Notes: a model not told the origin generated them from the sequence alone. DNA of 64,000 bases from JALZHR01 sp036388475 (GCA_036388475.1 DASVRT010000116.1:62001-126000); one strand, 5' to 3'; numbered from the stretch's first letter, positions 35,899-45,414 are shown. Program-made: numbers and translations.

Positions 35899-36045
35899 CA
35901 CCGCAAAGACACCAGGGACACAAGGAAAAATACAAGGATAAGACAGGATAGATGGGCTAAGAAATGTTTTTAAAATCCCTGTTTATCCTTTTATCCCCGG
36001 CTAATTTCTTTTCAAAATCCCTGTGTTCTCTGCGGCTATTTTTTT
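35899..36045. repeat. Nested word-type inverted repeat between DUF2383 and oppF
   Basis: ACCGCAAAGACACCAGGGACACAAGG on the left faces CCCTGTGTTCTCTGCGG on the right. An inner pair, GGATAAGACAGGATAG against CTGTTTATCCTTTTATCC, and GGGCTAAGAAAT against GGCTAATTTCTT, lies inside. It occurs between convergent genes. Confidence 0.8.
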
Positions 36046-36048
36046 TAA

Positions 36049-37092
36049 TTAATCCGGCTTTCCCGCGCCGATAACGCCCGCGCCGGCGTTTTCCTCGATA
36101 TGAGGTTTTTCCGGCGAAATGCGGATGCAAGCCGCGTAATGTTTCGGTTTAATCTCTGCCAGCAGCGGCTCGATTTTTTTACATTCTTCAATCGCATACG
36201 GGCAGCGCGTGTGAAAATGACAGCCGCGCGGCGGATTTATCGGCGAAGGAACGTCGCCTTTTAAAATAATGCGCTCGCGTTTGGCTTCGATTTTCGGGTC
36301 GGGCACGGGCACGGCGGAAATCAAAGCTATCGTATACGGCATCAGAGGCTCGCGGTAAACTTCCTTCGCGTCGCCGAGCTCGACGATTTTGCCGAGATAC
36401 ATCACGGCGACCCGGTCGGCGACGTGGCGAATCGCCCGCAAATCGTGCGAAATGAAAAGATAAGTTAAATCTTTCTCCTTTTGCAGACGCGCCATCAGAT
36501 TCATAATCTGCGCCTGAATCGAAACGTCGAGCGCGGAAATCGGTTCGTCCGCCACGATAAATTCCGGATCGACCGCCAGCGCGCGGGCGATGCCGATTCT
36601 TTGCCGCTGACCGCCGGAAAATTCGTGCGGGTAGCGCTTGATAAAACGACGACTCAAGCCGACCGTTTCCATTAATTCCTGCACTTTTTCATCGACCGGG
36701 CGACCTCGGCTTAAGCCGAAAGTGCGAATCGGCTCGCCGATAATTTGCCCGACCGTCATCCGCGGATTTAAGCTGGCGTACGGGTCTTGAAAAATCATCT
36801 GCAAATTCTTGCGCTGGTCGCGCATCTGGTTTTGTTTTAAATGCGCCAAATCCCTGCCGTTATAAATTACTTTTCCGCCGGTCGGCTCGGTCAGACGCAA
36901 AAGCGCTTTGCCGAGCGTCGATTTGCCGCAGCCCGACTCGCCGACCAGCCCGAGCGTTTCGCCTTTTTTGATGTCGAGCGAAACGCCGTCGACGGCTTTG
37001 ACGTGCTTTGTTTCCTTGAAAAGCCCGCCGCCCGTTTTGTAATGGACTTTCAGGTCTTGAATCGAAATTAAATTGTCTGCGTTTTCATTCAT
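36049..37092 (-). CDS. Peptide ABC transporter ATP-binding protein, OppF/DppF type
   Basis: 347 residues. Walker A GESGCGKSTLGK (near 45), Q-loop FQDPYASLNP, signature SGGQRQRIGIARALA and Walker B EFIVADEPISALD are all intact. The C-terminal oligopeptide-transporter extension contains a cysteine pattern (CHFHTRCPYAIEECKK) as in OppD/DppF proteins, where such cysteines can bind an iron-sulphur cluster. It is the last gene of the operon and lies 11 bp after oppD. Confidence 0.95.
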   Translation of the reverse strand: MNENADNLISIQDLKVHYKTGGGLFKETKHVKAVDGVSLDIKKGETLGLVGESGCGKSTLGKALLRLTEPTGGKVIYNGRDLAHLKQNQMRDQRKNLQMIFQDPYASLNPRMTVGQIIGEPIRTFGLSRGRPVDEKVQELMETVGLSRRFIKRYPHEFSGGQRQRIGIARALAVDPEFIVADEPISALDVSIQAQIMNLMARLQKEKDLTYLFISHDLRAIRHVADRVAVMYLGKIVELGDAKEVYREPLMPYTIALISAVPVPDPKIEAKRERIILKGDVPSPINPPRGCHFHTRCPYAIEECKKIEPLLAEIKPKHYAACIRISPEKPHIEENAGAGVIGAGKPD

Positions 37093-37103
37093 AAATAATG
37101 TTG

Positions 37104-38162
37104 TTATTCATCAATCTTCATCTGCAAATCGACTTCGGCAGAAGCTTTATTTTCATTTTCCTTGACGGATTCGGCGTAGACTTCGCGCGCGAAATGACAT
37201 AGCGAATGATGATTTTCGTTTATCTGCACAAACGGCGGATATTCACGATGACAGATTTCCTGCGCATAATCGCAGCGCGGCGAAAACGGGCAGCCCGGCG
37301 GCAGATGCGCGACGTCCGGCGGCAGTCCGGGAATCTGGTAAAGCTCCGTCCCGTCTTCGTGCGCCGGGTCGGGCACGGATTTCAGCAAGCCTTTCGTATA
37401 AGGATTGGCGGGCGTGGCGAAAAGCTCTACGGTCGGCGCCTGCTCGAAAACCTTGCCCGCATACATCACGATAATTTTTTCGGTCATTCCGGCGACGACG
37501 CCCAAATCGTGCGTAATCAGAATGACGCTCGTTCCCATTCTCGCTTTCAAATCCTTGATAAGCTCCAGAATCTGCGCTTGAATCGTCACGTCGAGCGCGG
37601 TCGTCGGCTCGTCGGCAATCAACAGTTCCGGGTCGCACGACAAAGCCATCGCAATCATCACGCGCTGGCGCATCCCGCCGGAAAATTCGTGCGGGTAGCC
37701 GTCAACGCGATTTTCCGCGTCGGGAATGCCGACGGTTTTCAGCATTTTTATCGCGTGTTCGTAAGCTTGTTGTTTCGTATGTCCGAGATGCAGGCGTGTG
37801 ACTTCCATCAATTGCGTGGAAATTCTCAAGTAAGGATTGAGCGAGGTCATCGGGTCCTGGAAAATCATCGCGATGCGCTTGCCGCGAATGCTGCGCACAT
37901 CGTCAATCGAGAGTTTGCGCACGTCGATGCCGTCAAAAATAATATCGCCGTCGACGATTTTTCCCGGCGGTTCGGGAATCAGGCGCATCACCGAAAGATT
38001 CGTCACGGATTTTCCCGAACCGGATTCGCCGACGATGCCGAGCGTTTCGCCTTTTTTCAGCTCGAACGTAATTCCGTCAACCGCTTTGACGACGCCGTCT
38101 TCCGTCTGAAAATAGGTTTTCAGATTGTTGACTTTTAAAATGCTTCCGTTGTTTTCGCTCAT
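37104..38162 (-). CDS. Peptide ABC transporter ATP-binding protein, OppD/DppD type
   Basis: About 352 residues from the ATG at 38162 (MSENNGSILKV); the open frame extends 23 codons upstream into the intergenic space. Walker A GESGSGKS, Q-loop FQDPMTSLNP, signature SGGMRQRVMIAMAL and Walker B ELLIADEPTTALD are intact. The C-terminal cysteine pattern CPFSPRCDYAQEICHR is present. With OppF it forms the ATPase pair that powers the OppBC channel. Confidence 0.95.
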   Translation of the reverse strand: MSENNGSILKVNNLKTYFQTEDGVVKAVDGITFELKKGETLGIVGESGSGKSVTNLSVMRLIPEPPGKIVDGDIIFDGIDVRKLSIDDVRSIRGKRIAMIFQDPMTSLNPYLRISTQLMEVTRLHLGHTKQQAYEHAIKMLKTVGIPDAENRVDGYPHEFSGGMRQRVMIAMALSCDPELLIADEPTTALDVTIQAQILELIKDLKARMGTSVILITHDLGVVAGMTEKIIVMYAGKVFEQAPTVELFATPANPYTKGLLKSVPDPAHEDGTELYQIPGLPPDVAHLPPGCPFSPRCDYAQEICHREYPPFVQINENHHSLCHFAREVYAESVKENENKASAEVDLQMKIDE

Positions 38163-38169
38163 CGTTTGG

Positions 38170-38682
38170 TTATTTATTTTCCTTGCATTGCCGGATGCCC
38201 GAATTTTCCGTGACGTCAATCGTCGATACAATTCTCTTTTTGCCGCTGCGGTTGTAATAAAAACTGATGCCGCGATATTCCAGACCGGCTTTCAGTTTCC
38301 CGTAAATTTTCTCGATGTCTTCGACCGTGCTTTGTCCCAGAACGACGCCGCGACTGGTTTTGGCGCGATACGGCGATTTGATTTCGATGACGAAAACTTC
38401 CTTGCGTTTATCAGCCTGACAGATATAAAACGACAAACCGAGTTTCGCATAAGTCATCTGGTAGGAATATTTTTTGTTGGTTATCCAGTTGTAATCCCTG
38501 CCGAATTTTTTGATAACATCGTCCATCGTCGATTTGCCGACGATGATGCCCGGTAAGCCGAAGCCTTCGAAGACGAGGTTCAGCTTTTGCGTCGTTTTAT
38601 TCTGCGCATTTACCGCCACTGTCAAAGATGAAAAACAAATTAAAGCCGAAAATATCAAAAGAAAAATTTTTATCCTCATCAA
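38170..38682 (-). CDS. Secreted hypothetical protein inside the opp operon
   Basis: 170 residues, signal peptide 1-26 (ending VNAQN). The mature part has two similar halves: GIIVGKSTMDDVIKKFGRDY and GVVLGQSTVEDIEKIYGKLK, a motif seen in small secreted repeat proteins of unknown function. It is placed between oppC and oppD on the same strand with gaps of 7 and 10 bp, so it is probably co-transcribed. A role in periplasmic peptide handling is only suggested by context. Confidence 0.8.
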   Translation of the reverse strand: MMRIKIFLLIFSALICFSSLTVAVNAQNKTTQKLNLVFEGFGLPGIIVGKSTMDDVIKKFGRDYNWITNKKYSYQMTYAKLGLSFYICQADKRKEVFVIEIKSPYRAKTSRGVVLGQSTVEDIEKIYGKLKAGLEYRGISFYYNRSGKKRIVSTIDVTENSGIRQCKENK

Positions 38683-38692
38683 TTGGATGCTC

Positions 38693-39649
38693 CTAGAATT
38701 TTCTCGTCTGCGGGTCGAGCGCGTCGCGTAAGCCGTCGCCCAAAAAGTTCAGTGAGAAAAGTGTCAGAGCCATCGTCACGCCCGGAAAAATAAGCTGCCA
38801 CGGGAAAACCGAGATATTTTTGATGCCTTCGTTGGCGAGACTGCCCCACGAAGCGTAAGGCGCCTGCACGCCGATGCCCAGAAAAGAAAGAAACGCCTCG
38901 GTCAGCATTACGGAAGGAATCGTCAGCGTCGCGTAGACAATCACCGGACCGAGCGCGTTCGGAACGAGGTGACGAAAGATAATCGCCGGCGTGGAAACGC
39001 CGGTCGCGCGCGCCGCCATCACGAATTCCTGATTTTTGAGGCTTAAAATCTGCCCGCGCACGACGCGCGCCATCGTCAGCCACGAAACCAGTCCGAGCGC
39101 GAAAAACAAAAGAAAAATCTGGCTCAAGCCCTGCCCGCCGCCGAATTTATTCGCCAGCGACTGAATCCATTCGGGCGTGTTCGGTCCGCCGAAAACCGAC
39201 AGCAGAACGATGACGATGAGAATGTAGGGAATCGAATACAGAATGTCCACGATTCTCATCATCAGATTGTCGACGCGACCGCCCAGATAACCGGCAATCG
39301 CGCCGTAACTGACGCCGACCAGCAAGGAGACGACCGTCGAGATAATGCCGACCATCAGCGAAATCTGCCCGCCCTGCAAAACGCGCGCGAAAATATCGCG
39401 TCCGGCATCGTCCGTGCCCATCCAGTTTCGTCGCGACGGCGGCGAAGATTTGAAAAGGTCGCCGCTCGCCGGCATTCCGTCGGGCGTAATTCCGGCAAGC
39501 TTTTGTAGAAAGAAAGGTCCGACCGTGACGGCAACGGCAATCAAACAGATGACCACCAGACCGAAAACGGCGAGCTTGTTTTTCAGCAGACGCTTCCACG
39601 CGTCGCGCCAGAGCGATGCGCCTTTAACAACTTTTTGATTCTCTTCCAT
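38693..39649 (-). CDS. Peptide ABC transporter permease, OppC/DppC type
   Basis: 318 residues. It has the N-terminal OppC-type segment with a first membrane helix (LAVFGLVVICLIAVAVTVG), a following periplasmic loop containing GTDDAGRDIFARVLQGG, and the permease EAA-like loop AARATGVSTPAIIFRHLVPN. Five further hydrophobic segments are apparent. It lies 5 bp from oppB, indicating co-translation. Confidence 0.95.
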   Translation of the reverse strand: MEENQKVVKGASLWRDAWKRLLKNKLAVFGLVVICLIAVAVTVGPFFLQKLAGITPDGMPASGDLFKSSPPSRRNWMGTDDAGRDIFARVLQGGQISLMVGIISTVVSLLVGVSYGAIAGYLGGRVDNLMMRIVDILYSIPYILIVIVLLSVFGGPNTPEWIQSLANKFGGGQGLSQIFLLFFALGLVSWLTMARVVRGQILSLKNQEFVMAARATGVSTPAIIFRHLVPNALGPVIVYATLTIPSVMLTEAFLSFLGIGVQAPYASWGSLANEGIKNISVFPWQLIFPGVTMALTLFSLNFLGDGLRDALDPQTRKF

Positions 39650-39654
39650 AACCT

Positions 39655-40572
39655 TTACTCGTAACGAATCCGCGGGTCTAAAAATGCGTATGAAATATCA
39701 ACCAGCAGGTTGAAGACCATAATCATAATCGAAATAAAAGCGACGATGCCCAAAATCAAAGGCTCGTCGCGATTTAAAACCGATTGAATAAAAATATTGC
39801 CCAAACCGGGAATGGCGAAAACTCTTTCGACGACGACCGTTCCGGCTAAGAGCGCCGCCAGCGCCGGACCGGTAAATGAAACGACCGGAATCAAACCGCC
39901 GCGCACGGCGTGACGCAGCAAAACCGTCTTTTCGTCCAAGCCTTTCGCCCGCGCCGTGCGGATGTAATCCGAGCGCAGAACCTCAAGCATTCCGGCGCGC
40001 GTCAGCCGCGCGATATACGCCGCGTAAATTGCCGCCAGCGTGATGACCGGCATGACGATACTTAAAATTCCGCCCCAGCGCGCGGGCGGAAAAATATACA
40101 GCCAGAGCGAAAAAATCAAAACCAGAATCGGACCGATAACGAAATTCGGCACGGATTGCCCGAGCATCGCCAGCGACATCGAAACGTAATCGAACGCCGT
40201 GTTTTGCTTGAGCGAGGAAATAATTCCGGCAGCAAGACCGACAACGAGAGCCAGCAGATAAGCGAGAATCCCGATGGTCGCCGAATACGGCAGGTGACGC
40301 CAGATGATTTCGTTGACCGATTGCCCTTCGTACCTGACGGAATCGCCGAAATCGCCGCGCACGATGTTCCACATCATAATGCCATACTGCTCGTACCAAG
40401 CCTTGTCCAAGCCGTATTTTTTGATAATGTTGGCTTTGACCGCCGGCGGCAGGGCTTTTTCGTTATCGTAAAAATTTCCCGGCGCCATCCGGACGAGTCC
40501 CCAGGTGACCGTTACGACCAGTAATGCCATCGGAACGATGATTAACAATCTGCGAATAATGAAACTTAACAT
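39655..40572 (-). CDS. Peptide ABC transporter permease, OppB/DppB type
   Basis: 305 residues. N-terminal helix IIRRLLIIVPMALLVVTVTWG, the typical YDNEKALPPAVKANIIKKYGLDK segment, and the EAA-like loop YIRTARAKGLDEKTVLLRHAVRGGLIPVV. Six membrane segments are expected. It lies between the binding-protein gene (12 bp) and oppC (5 bp) on the minus strand. Confidence 0.95.
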   Translation of the reverse strand: MLSFIIRRLLIIVPMALLVVTVTWGLVRMAPGNFYDNEKALPPAVKANIIKKYGLDKAWYEQYGIMMWNIVRGDFGDSVRYEGQSVNEIIWRHLPYSATIGILAYLLALVVGLAAGIISSLKQNTAFDYVSMSLAMLGQSVPNFVIGPILVLIFSLWLYIFPPARWGGILSIVMPVITLAAIYAAYIARLTRAGMLEVLRSDYIRTARAKGLDEKTVLLRHAVRGGLIPVVSFTGPALAALLAGTVVVERVFAIPGLGNIFIQSVLNRDEPLILGIVAFISIMIMVFNLLVDISYAFLDPRIRYE

Positions 40573-40584
40573 TTTCCCTCTAAT

Positions 40585-42696
40585 TTATTCGACTGTATTG
40601 GCGGTTGGTTTCGCCGGCTCGGTGCTGCGCTGCTGCTCGTATTGCTTCTGCGATTCCATTAATTTACCGACCTGTTCTTCGACCGCCGCGTCTTTGTTCG
40701 TCATAATGTTGTCTACGTCTTTGTCCCATTTGGCGGGGTCGCGCTCGATATAGACGAATTTCCAGGCGTGAAGCGTTCCCGGATTCGGATATAAACCTTT
40801 GACATACGGCTTTTTAATCCAGTTGGTCGCCTGCGTCTGAAGCGGCAGCACGATTTGCTGCGAGATGACGTAAAACTCGGCGCGCGCCAGTATCTCGAAA
40901 CGTTTGTTCGGGTCGGTTTCCCGGTTGGCGTCGTCGAGCATCTTGTCGAATTTCGGGTCCCACCAGCCGGTCGCGCCGTCGTTCTGCGGCGAGTAAAAAA
41001 GATTCAGAAACGTGAACGGGTCCATATAATCGCCGACCCAGCCGTTGCGCGCAAAGCCCTGGTATTCGACCTTCGAGCGATAATTCAGAAACGTTTTCCA
41101 CTCCATATTCTTGAGCGGAATTTCGATTCCCAGATTCTGCTTCCACTGCGCCTGGTTAAACTCGGCGGCGGCTTTGTTCGATTCGGCGGTGTTGTAGTTA
41201 ATCTGCACCTGTTCCGCCGGAAAAGTCGGGCAGCTCCAGCCGGTCGCGGTTTTCTGCACCGGAAAACCGGCTTCGGTCAGAAGTTTTCGCGCGCGTTCGG
41301 GGTCGAAGGTGCGGCGGTTCCAGTCTTCTTCGCTAATTCCGGCTTTCTTTAATTCTTCGGCGTAAACTTTTTTCCGCGCTTCTTCATATTTCGGAAAAAT
41401 TCCTTCGGGCGTGAAATTGGTCAGCGGTTTGGTCGTTTTGCGGAATTTGGCGAGCGCCTCGCGGTCAATCGCCAGGCTGAACGCCTGACGGACTTTCACG
41501 TTGTCCATCGGCGGCTTTTTGACCGAGATGCTGTAATATTCGATCGCCACTTCCGGATGATTCATATATTCATCCTTGTATTTGCGGATTTCCTCGTTCC
41601 ACGCCGCCGGCGTCGTGTGATTATAGGTCGCGTCGATGCTGCCGGCTTTATACAGATTCATCATCGTCGTCGCTTCTTCGAGCGGGTAGAATTCGATGCG
41701 GTCGAGCTTGACGTTTGCCGCGTCCCAGTTATTCGGGTCTCTGACGACGATAAGCTCGTCGTACGGGCGATGCGCTTCGACTTTAAAAGCGCCGCTGGTC
41801 ACGATGTTTTCCGGGCGCACCCAGCTTTTACCGAATTTTTCGATTGTTTCCCGGTGCAGCACGCGGAAAAACTGGTGCGGCAGCAAATCCAGAAAATACG
41901 GCGCGGGCTGATAGAGCTTGATTCTGATCGTGTAATCGTCAATCGCCTCGACGCCCAAATCTTCCGCTTTGACCGGAACCAGTTCCTTGCCTTCGACGAC
42001 GGCTTTCAGCTTCTCGTTTTTTTCAAATAATTTGGCGCGTTCCTTTTCGTCCGACGGCACGGTTAATCTTTCCGGCTCGTCGATGAATCGGTGAAATTCC
42101 GTGTCCGGTCCGAAATTATCGGGCTGTGCCGGCGGCGCGGGAGCTTCCGGCGCGCCTTCTTCTTTTTCGGCTAAATCTTTTTTCAACAGAAACTGACCGC
42201 CGGCGTCTTTCACAAACGAGGCGGCGTTATTATACGGCTCGGCGTATTTGATGTAATAAGCCAGGTTGGCATTGCGAAAAGCGTTTTCAGGTTTGAGCGA
42301 GCGGCGGACGGTGTAGACAAAATCCTGCGCGGTAATCGGCGCGCCGTTGGAAAACTTGCCGGTTTTGCGCAGGTGAAAAAGATATTCGGTGCCGTCGCGA
42401 CTTACTTCCCAGTTTTCGGCGAGTCCCGGTATCGGCTCCATCGTTTTCGGATGATATTCGACCAGCCCGTCATAAAGAGCCATATAAATCCGCGCTTCGG
42501 GCTGCCCGGTTCCCAGCGCCGGGTCGAGCGATTCCGGCTCGGAGCCGGAAATATATCGGAAAACGTTATCTTTCGGAGCCTGCGTCTTACCCCAGAAACG
42601 ATTGTCGGCGGAACTGCTGCAACTCGATATAAATAAAGACAAAATGACCAGAGCAATAACCAAACTCGTTTGGTTAAACTGAAAAAATCGCGCCAT
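40585..42696 (-). CDS. Peptide-binding lipoprotein, OppA/DppA type, with 90-residue insertion
   Basis: 703 residues. Lipobox LFISSC (Cys about 26) after a hydrophobic segment. SBP_bac_5 features: PESLDPALGTGQPEARIYMALYDGL and NGAPITAQDFVYTVRRSL. An additional segment rich in A, P and E (about 160-255, containing EEGAPEAPAPPAQPDN) lies in the first lobe, making it larger than OppA (about 540). It is the first gene before oppB, so it is the main receptor of this importer. Confidence 0.94.
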   Translation of the reverse strand: MARFFQFNQTSLVIALVILSLFISSCSSSADNRFWGKTQAPKDNVFRYISGSEPESLDPALGTGQPEARIYMALYDGLVEYHPKTMEPIPGLAENWEVSRDGTEYLFHLRKTGKFSNGAPITAQDFVYTVRRSLKPENAFRNANLAYYIKYAEPYNNAASFVKDAGGQFLLKKDLAEKEEGAPEAPAPPAQPDNFGPDTEFHRFIDEPERLTVPSDEKERAKLFEKNEKLKAVVEGKELVPVKAEDLGVEAIDDYTIRIKLYQPAPYFLDLLPHQFFRVLHRETIEKFGKSWVRPENIVTSGAFKVEAHRPYDELIVVRDPNNWDAANVKLDRIEFYPLEEATTMMNLYKAGSIDATYNHTTPAAWNEEIRKYKDEYMNHPEVAIEYYSISVKKPPMDNVKVRQAFSLAIDREALAKFRKTTKPLTNFTPEGIFPKYEEARKKVYAEELKKAGISEEDWNRRTFDPERARKLLTEAGFPVQKTATGWSCPTFPAEQVQINYNTAESNKAAAEFNQAQWKQNLGIEIPLKNMEWKTFLNYRSKVEYQGFARNGWVGDYMDPFTFLNLFYSPQNDGATGWWDPKFDKMLDDANRETDPNKRFEILARAEFYVISQQIVLPLQTQATNWIKKPYVKGLYPNPGTLHAWKFVYIERDPAKWDKDVDNIMTNKDAAVEEQVGKLMESQKQYEQQRSTEPAKPTANTVE

Positions 42697-42832
42697 AACT
42701 TACGCTCCTTATTTTAATAAATACTGAAACTCTATAATGACTTGGGAAGAACCGATAGAAAACTTTACGTCGCTTAGGTTAAAATTATCACGTTCTAAAC
42801 ATTGCAAGCAAGCGATTTTTCGGTTTTCAATC

Positions 42833-44785
42833 TTACCGCTTAGATTTCGCGTCCCGGCTCGTCGGTTGCCAGTTATTATCTATTTTCACGCTTTTCAGCG
42901 AGGGCGCATCGAGCACGTTCGTCTCGAATCCCTGCACGTAGGGTTTGACCAGCGAATACGAGGTCGGAAAGTAAAGCGGAATCGCCGGAAGCTCTTCGAG
43001 CGCCTGTTCTTCGGTCAAAATCGTTTTTTCGTCGCCTTCGACTGCGACGTTTGATTCGGCGTTTTCGCTTTCCGTGGTTTCATCTTTCGCCGGCGTCGAA
43101 TCGGCTTCCGCCGGTTTATACGCAGGCGTTTGTTTTTCGGTTTCGGTTTCGGTCGTGCCCAGCCCGTTTTCGGTTTCTTTTTTCTCGCTTTCGCCGCCCG
43201 CAGAAAACAGCGCGAGCATATTCGTCGTTTCGTCGGTCGTCGGCAGCACGATGCCGCGCCGAATCAAATCGAAATCGCCGTTTTTCGCCGCCGTTTCAAA
43301 TTCTTCGCCGTCCTTGATGATAATCTCCGTTTTGATGTTCAGATTTTTTCCCCACATTTTGGCGACCGCGCGCGCGATGCGGCGCTGCAAATCGTTGCGA
43401 TTGATCAAAAGCCTGACCACCGGAAAATTTCCGGTTTCGGCAAATCCGGCTTCGGCGAGAAGCGCTTTCGCCTTTTCGGCGTTTTGCACGAGCTTCGGCT
43501 CGTCAAACGGCAAATAATTAAAAGCCGGTTCGGTGGCGCCGTCCATTTCGTCTTCGGTCAGACGCTCGCGCTCGATGGCAATCGCCAGAGCTTCGCGGAC
43601 GCGGCGGTCGCTGAACGGATGATTTTTCGAATTAAATTCATAAAAGTTCAGCGCGCTGTGTTTCGTGCGGCGAAAATCGTCATACGGCGTCAAAAGCTTC
43701 AGCGCCAGCGGCTCGAAATTCGCGTTCGTAATCGCGTCGATTTCGCCTGCGCGGTAGCCTTCCAGGGCGATTTCCGCGTTTTCCGTCGGCACAAACCGCA
43801 CGCGTTCGAGATTGATTTCCGACTTATTCCAGTAATATTCGGCGCGGTCTAAGGTGACGCCGTCTTTGCCGATTGAAAAAATGCGAAAAGCGCCGTTGGT
43901 GACGATATTGGCGTTCAATTCGGCGGCTTCAAACTCCTTGCCGTCGCCGTAAATCGGGCGAAAAATCGGATGCGCGACCAGCGCGGGAAAATCCTTGTCG
44001 GGCTGCGCCAGCGAAACTTTCAGCGTGTAATTATCGACGGCTTCGACGCCGAATTTAACTTCTTCCGGCGCGGGTTTCGATTCGGTTTTGTTTTCCGTTT
44101 TCGGAATTTCGAGTTTCTTTTCGTCGGGATTCGCTCTTTGCAGCGGCGGTGCGGCGGCGTTCGCTGCCGCGTTTGAGTTGCTGTTCGTTTGCAGGCTTTG
44201 CGCGAGTAAGCGGCTTGCCGGATTGGTCGCGCCTGCCGAAATATCAATTTCTTCGCTGGCAAAAACCGGCAAAACGTTTTCCGAGTCCATCCCGATGATG
44301 TTTTTCAAAAGCTTTCGCTGCTGAACTTTTTCGCCCAGCGAAGCCAGCCGCTGCCACGCGCGCACGAAATCTTTTGCCGTCACGCTTTCGCCGTTTGACC
44401 ATTTCGCGTCTTTGCGCAGATAAAACGTCCAGGTTTTAAAATCTTCGGAAGCCGTCCAGCGCGCCGCAATCGCCGGAACAGGCTCCAGAGTTCGCGCGTC
44501 CGTGTCGGTCAAGCCGTCGTAAACGGCGCGGACGATATCGGTTTCGGGCGGCGCGGAAGCGGCTGCCGGGTCAAAGGATTTCGGCATTTTGCCGTTGCTC
44601 CAGCGAAATTCCTGTTTCGGCGGCGGCGCGGTCTGCGCGTAGAAAGGTTCGGTTTTCGGTTTTTCGAGCTCGTTACAGGCGGTGAAAAACAAAGAAAGAC
44701 AAATTATCCACAGAGACGCGCGGATAGCCGCAGATTTATTCTTTTTCGTAAATCCGCGTTCATTCGTGTTTATCCGTGGTTTCAT
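42833..44785 (-). CDS. Second peptide-binding lipoprotein, divergent
   Basis: About 650 residues; the ATG at 44785 is preferred to a GTG at 44800. Lipobox LFFTAC follows a hydrophobic segment. SBP_bac_5 features: NGKMPKSFDPAAASAPPETD and NGESVTAKDFVRAWQRL. Two low-complexity insertions stand out: one (about 180-235) rich in N, A, P, E and K at the same place as the insertion in its neighbour, and a longer acidic one (about 545-605) rich in T and E. The first 25 codons, the positive part of the signal peptide, are read from repeat words (44695-44785). It lies 4 bp from coaE and 136 bp before the next binding protein. Probably a paralogue with another specificity. Confidence 0.88.
   Translation of the reverse strand: MKPRINTNERGFTKKNKSAAIRASLWIICLSLFFTACNELEKPKTEPFYAQTAPPPKQEFRWSNGKMPKSFDPAAASAPPETDIVRAVYDGLTDTDARTLEPVPAIAARWTASEDFKTWTFYLRKDAKWSNGESVTAKDFVRAWQRLASLGEKVQQRKLLKNIIGMDSENVLPVFASEEIDISAGATNPASRLLAQSLQTNSNSNAAANAAAPPLQRANPDEKKLEIPKTENKTESKPAPEEVKFGVEAVDNYTLKVSLAQPDKDFPALVAHPIFRPIYGDGKEFEAAELNANIVTNGAFRIFSIGKDGVTLDRAEYYWNKSEINLERVRFVPTENAEIALEGYRAGEIDAITNANFEPLALKLLTPYDDFRRTKHSALNFYEFNSKNHPFSDRRVREALAIAIERERLTEDEMDGATEPAFNYLPFDEPKLVQNAEKAKALLAEAGFAETGNFPVVRLLINRNDLQRRIARAVAKMWGKNLNIKTEIIIKDGEEFETAAKNGDFDLIRRGIVLPTTDETTNMLALFSAGGESEKKETENGLGTTETETEKQTPAYKPAEADSTPAKDETTESENAESNVAVEGDEKTILTEEQALEELPAIPLYFPTSYSLVKPYVQGFETNVLDAPSLKSVKIDNNWQPTSRDAKSKR
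44695..44785. repeat. Word-type repeat forming the 5' coding end of a lipoprotein gene
   Basis: On the minus strand ATGAAACCACGGAT (44785-44772) begins with the start codon and equals the left arm of the intergenic element at 3262. Then follow AAACACGAATGAACGCGGATTTACG-type words, and AAATCTGCGGCTATCCGCG and CTCTGTGGAT, an imperfect complement. The peptide read is MKPRINTNERGFTKKN and onward. Confidence 0.8.
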
Positions 44786-44803
44786 TTTCTTAAAAATCAC
44801 TGT

Positions 44804-45406
44804 TTACACTAAAAGTTTTAATTGCTCGAAAACTTCAATCGTTTGTCGGCGCGCCGGTTCAAAGCCTTCCGTCGTGTCAATCAGAAAATCGGCGAAACGT
44901 TTTTTTTCTTCCTGCGGCATCTGCGCTCCGATTCTTTGCAGCGCTTGTTCGCGGCTGAAATCGTTGCGCGCCATTAGACGCTCTATCTGAGTTTCCGGTT
45001 CGCACCAGACGACAATCAATTTGTCGAAGCGCGTGTAGCCGCCCGATTCAATCATTAAAGCCGCGTCGATAACGGCTATCGCGCCGGGCAATTCATTTTC
45101 TATCAAGCTCAGCCATTCATTCTGGGCTTCGATAACCAATGGATGCACGATTGAATTCAGCAGTTGTCGCCGGCTCTCGTCAGCAAAGACGAGGGCGCCG
45201 AGTTTTGCGCGATTTATCGTATTATCCGATTGTAGAACTTCTTTGCCGAAATTACCAACGATTTGTTGCCAGCCGCGCGTGTGCGGCGCGACGACTTCGC
45301 GCGCCGTCCGGTCGGCGTCCAGCACAAACGCGCCAAGCCCGCGCAGAATTTCGCCGACAAAAGTTTTCCCGACCGCGATTGAACCTGTCAGCCCGACCTT
45401 TAACAT
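44804..45406 (-). CDS. coaE: Dephospho-CoA kinase
   Basis: Last step of coenzyme A synthesis. 200 residues, normal length. P-loop GLTGSIAVGKTFVGE (7-21), then LGAFVLDADRTAREVV and VIDAALMIESGG with the expected acidic residues, and the lid-type segment RLMARNDFSREQALQRIGAQM. It lies 8 bp downstream of the mazG-like gene and 18 bp upstream of the binding-protein gene, so it may be co-transcribed with the transporter. Confidence 0.95.
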   Translation of the reverse strand: MLKVGLTGSIAVGKTFVGEILRGLGAFVLDADRTAREVVAPHTRGWQQIVGNFGKEVLQSDNTINRAKLGALVFADESRRQLLNSIVHPLVIEAQNEWLSLIENELPGAIAVIDAALMIESGGYTRFDKLIVVWCEPETQIERLMARNDFSREQALQRIGAQMPQEEKKRFADFLIDTTEGFEPARRQTIEVFEQLKLLV

Positions 45407-45414
45407 TTTCGATT

